From the NCBI GenBank assembly GCA_963565915.1, contig OY751493.1:1736001-1800000 (forward strand): DNA of 64,000 nt, in the 5' to 3' direction. Positions 58,703 to 64,000 of this stretch are shown in pieces. The translations under genes were made by a program, and so were the position numbers. The notes beneath the pieces were generated by a model. It was not told the origin of the DNA. It made no database searches and saw nothing but the letters and a program-made list of their open reading frames with translations. This DNA comes from Entoloma clypeatum (taxonomy: Eukaryota; Basidiomycota; Agaricomycetes; Agaricales; Entolomataceae). Within the stretch, counting starts at the first letter, position 1. The number at the start of each line of letters is the position of its first letter.

Positions 58703-59455
58703 ATGATCAGGTACCTTCAACTTCAACTTCACCATCCCTGCCCTCCATCTCACCCGTTCTCTAGACACGAATTCTACGAGACAGACGAAATAGTCACAAT
58801 CTCCATCTTCGATCGGGCTGCAGATCCTACTCAGGTCTCTGTCCAGTTTCTCCCTCGAAAGGTCTCGCAATCCATTCTCTATAGTGTCTCCCCAGCTCAT
58901 CGACATCAGCTCTCCTATTCGAACGGCGACAAGAACCTCACCCTCGACCCCCTCAAAGGTCAGATCAATCCTGACGCCAGTGAAATAATGGTAGGAAAGG
59001 TAAAGGTCGAGATTCGTCTCGCAAAAATGGCGCCTGGACGATGGGGCGGACTTGTCGGAGACAGTCCTGATCGTATGTCACTGTCCGCCTTTTTGCCATT
59101 GCTTTGTCCCCGATCACCGTCCATCCACTTAGCTCTCGCTAACTCTGCCGTCCCTCTTTACACTTCAACGACGCGGGCTCCACCGCGCAAGAACTGGGAA
59201 GGCATTACAACCGACATCCTGACCTCCGAAAAAGAGAAAACAACAGAAGAGGATCCTAATGTCGGAGGCGACAGCACCCTCAATGGATTCTTTCAAAAGA
59301 TCTTCGGCGACGCTGATGAGGACACGAAACGCGCTATGATGAAGAGTTATCAGGAGAGCGGCGGTACCACCCTCAGCACAAACTGGGAAGAAGTTAAGAA
59401 GGAAAAGGTGTCAGTGAAACCTCCTGCAGGCGCGGAGTGGAAGAAATGGAATTGA
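58703..59455 (+). CDS. SGT1-like CS/SGS-domain cochaperone without TPR
   Basis: Hsp90 cochaperone related to SGT1. A first exon of eight coding bases (ATGATCAG) joins across an intron to give MIRHEFYETDEIVTISIFDR, the start of the CS fold. Next: VSVQFLPRKLSYSNGDKN, LTLDPLKGQINPDASEIMV and VEIRLAKMAPGRWGGLVGD. The SGS domain is clear: APPRKNWEGITTDIL, NGFFQKIFGDADEDTKRAMM, KSYQESGGTTLSTNWEEVKK and the end KPPAGAEWKKWN. There is no N-terminal TPR domain as in yeast or plant Sgt1, so this is the short CS-SGS form. Three introns. Confidence 0.9.
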   Translation: MIRYLQLQLHHPCPPSHPFSRHEFYETDEIVTISIFDRAADPTQVSVQFLPRKVSQSILYSVSPAHRHQLSYSNGDKNLTLDPLKGQINPDASEIMVGKVKVEIRLAKMAPGRWGGLVGDSPDRMSLSAFLPLLCPRSPSIHLALANSAVPLYTSTTRAPPRKNWEGITTDILTSEKEKTTEEDPNVGGDSTLNGFFQKIFGDADEDTKRAMMKSYQESGGTTLSTNWEEVKKEKVSVKPPAGAEWKKWN

Positions 59456-59518
59456 CCTCTATTGTACCTCCTACATAAACCTGCATGCAATACATTTCGT
59501 CTTTCCGCCATCATCATC

Positions 59519-60205
59519 ATGTCTCGCCTCACTATCATCGTCGCAGCCACCAAATCCAACGGAATCGGGCGCCATTCTCGACTGCCATGGCGTCTTCCAA
59601 ACGAAATGAAATACTTTGCGCGCGTAACCGCAAACTCGCCTGAAAGGCAGTACAATGCAGTCATCATGGGGAGGAACACATGGGAGAGCATCCCCCAGAA
59701 ACGTCGACCACTTGCCCGGCGAGTGAACATAGTGACGAGCCGTAACAAGGACTATCAACTGTATGTTTTATATGAAATTTCATGACAGTGTAGTGCAGAT
59801 CGCAGTCCTAGGGAGCCATCTTCGGATACGGCACCGTCGTATTTACACACAAGCCTTGCTTCCGCGTTGGGCCAACTCACCAAAGTCGATCCTCAGGGCA
59901 ACCCTATACATCGAGCATTCGTCATTGGAGGTGCTTCACTCTACTCGGAAAGCCTCGCGCTGTCTCCGGCCACGTCCTCATCCGTTGTTGATCGCATTTT
60001 GCTCACGCGCATCATCTCGCCCGAGATTGACTGTGACGTGTTCATGCCGGATTTCCTCGAAGGAGAGGAACGAGACGGGTCGAAAAGCTGGAGCAGGGCA
60101 ACACACGAGGCCCTGGAAGCATGGGTAGGATTCGATGTACCTCAAGGAGAGCAAGAGGAGAATGGTGTAAAGTACGAGTTTCAGATGTGGATCCGAAAAT
60201 TGTAG
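59519..60205 (+). CDS. DFR1: Dihydrofolate reductase
   Basis: Reduces dihydrofolate with NADPH for thymidylate and purine synthesis. MSRLTIIVAATKSNGIGRHS is followed by RLPWRLPNEMKYFARVT, containing the LPW-x2-P-x-E(M/D) active-site segment (Glu next to Met-Lys), NAVIMGRNTWESIPQKRRPL and RRVNIVTSRN. After one intron: HRAFVIGGASLYSESLAL (the GG-x2-LY loop), DRILLTRIISPEIDCDVFMP and VKYEFQMWIRKL at the end. Length about 210 residues, as usual for fungi. Tandem with the SGT1-like gene, 63 bases downstream. Confidence 0.95.
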
Positions 60206-60269
60206 AACATATGGTTGGGTACATATGTAGTCCATTGATGGGTTCATGGCTCTATGGATGCATGGCCCA

Positions 60270-60600
60270 CTATCCTTGACGCTGCAAGAAAAGGTTATAG
60301 GGGACCTTTGGCGGACCTGGCGATGACACGCACCTGTTTATGTTTGGGATTTTTCGAACATACCACATAAACTCTGCCTTTCCTTCTGACGACGCTGCAG
60401 CCGTCGCACATGACCTTGACGGACGACCGAACTTTCATGCCCCGTGATAATTGCGGTGTTACGACAGGTGCCAGTCTCGCACGGATGAGACTTGGGCGCG
60501 CATGGGGAACAACAGGCGCTCGAAGACGCGCAGCCAGGGGCCGGCTGGATGCAAGGAGAGCTCGAAGCATGGGGGTTGTTGGGTTGAATGAGAAAGTCAT
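60270..60600 (-). CDS. RTC6: Mitochondrial ribosomal protein bL36m
   Basis: Large-subunit protein of the mitoribosome. The mature part reads [35 protein letters not shown], with the three Cys and one His of the bL36 zinc site present. A 50-base intron then joins RQG and a stop, restoring the canonical bL36 end KHKQRQG; reading through the intron would give a non-homologous tail instead. The N-terminal 50 or so residues are Arg/Ala/Leu-rich ([19 protein letters not shown]), a typical mitochondrial presequence. Met at 60600 or at 60570 may be the start. Confidence 0.93.
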
Positions 60601-60620
60601 GTGATTGGAGTGTTCAGCTC

Positions 60621-62145
60621 ATGCCATCGCCACTGCCACTGCACTCGAAGCTGGCCATCGTCTTATTCATTTGTACGCTTCTCGCTTTTGTATTGGAAAG
60701 TCAACTCACACAGGTACTGCAACCTCGCATCGCCCGAGCTACCCACCCACTCATCTTCATCTTCATCGATTCAGTATGTCCAGACTAACCTTGGTTATAG
60801 ACATCCCTACTTCCTATTGTGCGCCGGCATCCTATTCCTTTTCTTCTCTCATTAAAACTTGAAATAATCTCGCAGCTATACCGTCCATTCCACATTCTGG
60901 GTCATATTTCCCATCCATTTCCTTGGTCTCGTCATCTTCACAAAGGCTCCTCCTTCAGATATCTGGGCTGACCTATTCATTGCTGTCCGGGATCAGCTTT
61001 CTTCACCAGATAATATTTTTACCTTTTCGAAATCTCTCCGCTCACGGTTCTTGTGCCTCACTCTCGCTTTGACTGTTGGTGTCACCCTTCCCGCGTTACT
61101 TTGGTTCGCCGCTGTATCTCTCGCATCGTACGTGCCAATGATCCAGCTGTCAAAATACATGTGATAGAACTCCCGTCGCCTCACAGTATAAGTGATGTAA
61201 CCGGTGAGCGACTTCCGAAGCATCGGCGCTGTCGTCCTGATCGCCACTTTGCATGACAAGCCATCTGGAATACCAACGCGTTTTTCGCGTACATAATCGC
61301 TGTAAAGCTTTTCGGTTTGAAATGGCAACCGAGACGCCTCCTGGCCGTCCTGCTTGCCACCGCAGGAGTCTTGGCTGTTGTCTATGGGGGTGCCGAAGGG
61401 TCGAAAACAAGCGTTCAGCCAATTCAAACACAGGCCACCACCTTCACTCCATCCGCCCCCCTCGTTGGTGACTTACTGACACTCGTGGCCTCGATCGGCT
61501 ATGGGCTCTACCAAGTCCTATACAAGAAGTATGCAGCTTTGCCGACGGACCCCGAGGTTCTGTCGGACCCTTTGTATGACCCGATCTTGGATGACGATTC
61601 CAACATGTCGGTTGAACTACCTTTGACAAGGCCTCGCCGTAACAGCACAGCGAATGTACCACCGTTCGGTTTACATGCGAATCTTTTAACATCTACCATA
61701 GGGTTTCTTACCTTGGTTCTATTTTGGATTCCAATCCCTGTTCTTCATTATTTCGAAATTGAGACATTCGCTCTTCCCGACAACGCCAGAACTGTTTTGA
61801 CCATCTCAGCAATTGCGTTCAGTGGTGTTGTCTTCAACGCAGGGCTTATGGCATGTCCATGTCTTCCATATGATATCGTCTGGATGCATTCTAATATCGT
61901 CCAGGTGCTTCTGGGTATCTGGGGTCCGATCGTAACCTCTGTCGGCAGTTTGCTCACTATCGTCCTCGTTCTCTTATCGGACGTGAGCAGCATCCCCTTT
62001 CATATTTTGCAGACTTGACAGTTGATTGTAATAGCTCATATTTGGGCCCGGTCTCGAAACGCTAACCCTTTGGAGCGCCGTCGGTTGCAGTGTCATCGTC
62101 ACAGCTTTTGGCGTCCTCGCATACGACACATTTAGGCAGTCATGA
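60621..62145 (+). CDS. Drug/metabolite-type transporter, SLC35F-like
   Basis: Polytopic transporter of the DMT superfamily, probably in a Golgi or vacuolar membrane. Start MPSPLPLHSKLAIVLFICTL; the next exons give QTNLGYRHPYFL, STFWVIFPIHFLGLVIFT, LCLTLALTVGVTLPALLWFA, ISDVTAIWNTNAFFAYIIAV, KLFGLKWQPRRLLAVLLATA, GVLAVVYGG, LVGDLLTLVASIGYGLYQVL YKKY, TIGFLTLVLFWIPIPVLHYF and LLGIWGPIVTSVGSLLTIVL. The last exon ends VLAYDTFRQS. The pattern WNTNAFFAY-x-I-AVK-x-FGL-KW matches the yeast Thi74/SLC35F5-type proteins as I recall them. Its start is 20 bases from the bL36m start on the other strand. Confidence 0.82.
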
Positions 62146-62666
62146 GGCGCATGACATTGCTTAGAAAACATCCTTAACGATCTAGCTTAATGCATATCGT
62201 ACATGCATCATCTGGTTATACAACCACCTTATGCCTAATATACTGTGATGTGCTGATTCTTGCGATCCAGAGCGAGAGAAATTATGTGTTTTTATTACAT
62301 TTTGTAAACGGCGATGGAGGGGACCAGAATTGTTAGATAACACTGAAGATGAAAAGAGACCAATATAATACGACGTACTTGCAAACGCGTCAAACAGCAA
62401 TGTATATTACAAGTCCAGAACTGAACGAAAGTACCATCGCGCCAAGGCGCATGGATCAAACAAGTCAGGAAAGTAAGTTGAGAAGCTGCGTCTTCAGCTC
62501 CGTCAAGCCCCCAGATCATAAAGCGACCCAAAGAAAATCTCCCAACGCACACCATCTTCTAAAAACCGTACTAATGGATGGCATCGGAGAAGGTCTCCGA
62601 GGCACACGCCCACCAGACATCACCATTTACGTTGGCTGCATCAAACTGGAGGCGGATGGCTTTAGT
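62146..62666. other. Intergenic region between convergent genes
   Basis: Contains the 3' UTRs of the transporter and the phosphatase. No supportable gene; open frames of 60-110 codons on both strands have no motif. Confidence 0.5.
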
Positions 62667-64000
62667 TTATGCGAATTGTATTGAGGATATGAAAGTCGAC
62701 CTTTTCCGTTTGGCTTTGGTCATTTCCTTCCGTAATGCAGCCCCGTCTAGCGGTTTGAGGAGCTCGAAAGCGCAGAGTAAATCTTCGGAAACACTTTCAG
62801 ACAAGGCATAGTCAGTGACGTCCCTGTCTGTCAAGAATGGCTCCTCCACCTCATGCATGCTCCATAATTGTCAAATTCTGTTGCAAGCATGAATTATCTT
62901 CACAAAGGAACCACAATAGAGCCACTCACCGCCACAGTAATTGGGTGCACTAAAGACCGTGACCAGAGTTCTGTCATTCCAGAATTCATAACCATCCTCC
63001 ACAACCATGTGTGCCCGACATATTAGGTCCATATCATACCGGATCAGAAACTCGTTTATGATCGCCTTCCCAAAACAGAAACTGACACCACGCTCATTAT
63101 CTTCCCAGTCCAAGGCAGTATCGGATGGGTCGGACCACAATAGGTCGTTAAGGAGGCCGAAATCCGGGACGTCCGTAGGGCGTTGGATCCGTTTGATATC
63201 ATCCATGGAATGAAGGGAAGGGGAAAGGCCACCATGCACACAGAAAATTTTCGAGGCCACGATAGCAGCGATGGGAAGGCAGTTGAAGACGTCGATGAAA
63301 GTCTTCCACGTCTTGATGTTACACCGTCGTTTGCATTCATCATAGAACCCATACACTGTGTGGCTGACGTATAAGAACAGTCTTCATGTGTGACTAGCAT
63401 AATAGATACCTCTGGTGACGTTGGCGCATTCATGGTTCCCTCGTAACAGGAAAAAATTTTCGGGAAATTTAATCTTGTAGCAAAGGAGGAGAAGAATGGT
63501 TTCGAGGCTCTGCTTTCCTCTGTCGACATAATCACCGAGGAAGAGGTAATTGGCAGCCGGGGGGAAACCGCACATCTCAAAGAGTCGAATAAGGTCAGAG
63601 TACTGGCCGTGCACATCGCCTACTATCTTGACGGGTGGGGAAAGCTCGACAAGAGTGGGCTGACTGAGGAAGACCTCGCGGGCAGCCAAACAGATTGCAG
63701 TGATCTCTGCATTCTTGAGACACAGAGACTTGCTGACTTTGCCTGTGTAACCAACATCGAGGAGGCGTTGGATCATGTCGTCGACGTCGAGCGGCTTAAG
63801 TCTGTCTTTGGAGGCGCCATTTGCGACGGAGTCTGGATGTGGGCCGCTGCTGGTGGTGGATCCGGGGGTAAAGTGAGTGGCATTGGAGAGGATGGTCTGG
63901 GTGGCAGGGATATCGAGGGGGACCGGGGTGGGCCTGGGTGACACGAGTGGCGACGGGGGGGACGGGACGGAGGCGGCCAAATTGGGAGCTGGCTCGGTGG
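62667..64000 (-). CDS. PPZ1: Ser/Thr protein phosphatase Ppz (5' partial)
   Basis: PP1-related phosphatase of fungal salt and cation homeostasis. The open frame runs through the right edge without an ATG, so the N-terminus lies outside; what is visible of it is Ser/Pro-rich ([20 protein letters not shown]), as in Ppz. The catalytic domain has [107 protein letters not shown] and [20 protein letters not shown]. Metal-site Asp, His and Asn residues are all present. The end is [20 protein letters not shown] and [16 protein letters not shown]; the KPLD-x-AAL tail is Ppz-like, unlike PP1. Introns near 62920, 62815 and 63370. Confidence 0.9.

Overview
The window is nuclear DNA of a filamentous basidiomycete, most likely an Agaricomycete. 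Nearly every gene is cut by several short introns of roughly 45 to 70 bases, genes lie tens to a few hundred bases apart on both strands, and the protein set is typical of mushroom-forming fungi (RBM39/Rsd1, Siz1, Pex16, Ppz, single-pass Ser/Thr-rich proteins, a basidiomycete GST subfamily). I reconstructed genes by joining exon reading frames across GT-AG (and three GC-AG) introns. No tRNA, rRNA or CRISPR array was seen.

Layout. 1-9 kb: the 3' part of an EED-type Polycomb WD40 protein, a small secreted precursor with five Kex2-separated repeats (minus strand), ESF1, NudC and a Siz/PIAS SUMO ligase. 9-24 kb: ADP/ATP carrier, mitochondrial helicase Irc3, a fused pseudouridine-catabolic enzyme, molybdopterin synthase large subunit, ICE2, DUG3, PCM1, SEC17 and NUS1. 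24-33 kb: a DUF2235 hydrolase, a very large multi-pass membrane protein, a 671-bp inverted-repeat element flanked by TA, and RRP36. 33-40 kb: a coiled-coil protein with possible PP1-docking motifs, PEX16, then a possible small metabolic group (cupin, rhamnose-dehydrogenase-like SDR, atypical KARI-like protein). 40-54 kb: RBM39, D-serine dehydratase, Rab4-like GTPase, two Ser/Thr-rich membrane proteins and a gamma-glutamyltransferase-like enzyme. 53-64 kb: an uncharacterised membrane protein, GT31 glycosyltransferase, GST, SGT1-like CS protein, DHFR, mitochondrial bL36, an SLC35F-like transporter and a Ppz phosphatase running off the right end.

Most genes are housekeeping and are neighbours rather than functional partners. 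The strongest accessory signals are the Kex2-processed repeat precursor (1850-2351), where two copies of the mature peptide are identical in protein but differ at eight synonymous sites, and the divergent SDR/KARI-like pair next to a cupin gene (36.3-39.9 kb), where the KARI-like protein lacks several catalytic residues of true ketol-acid reductoisomerases. Several divergent gene pairs have start codons only 20 to 45 bases apart.
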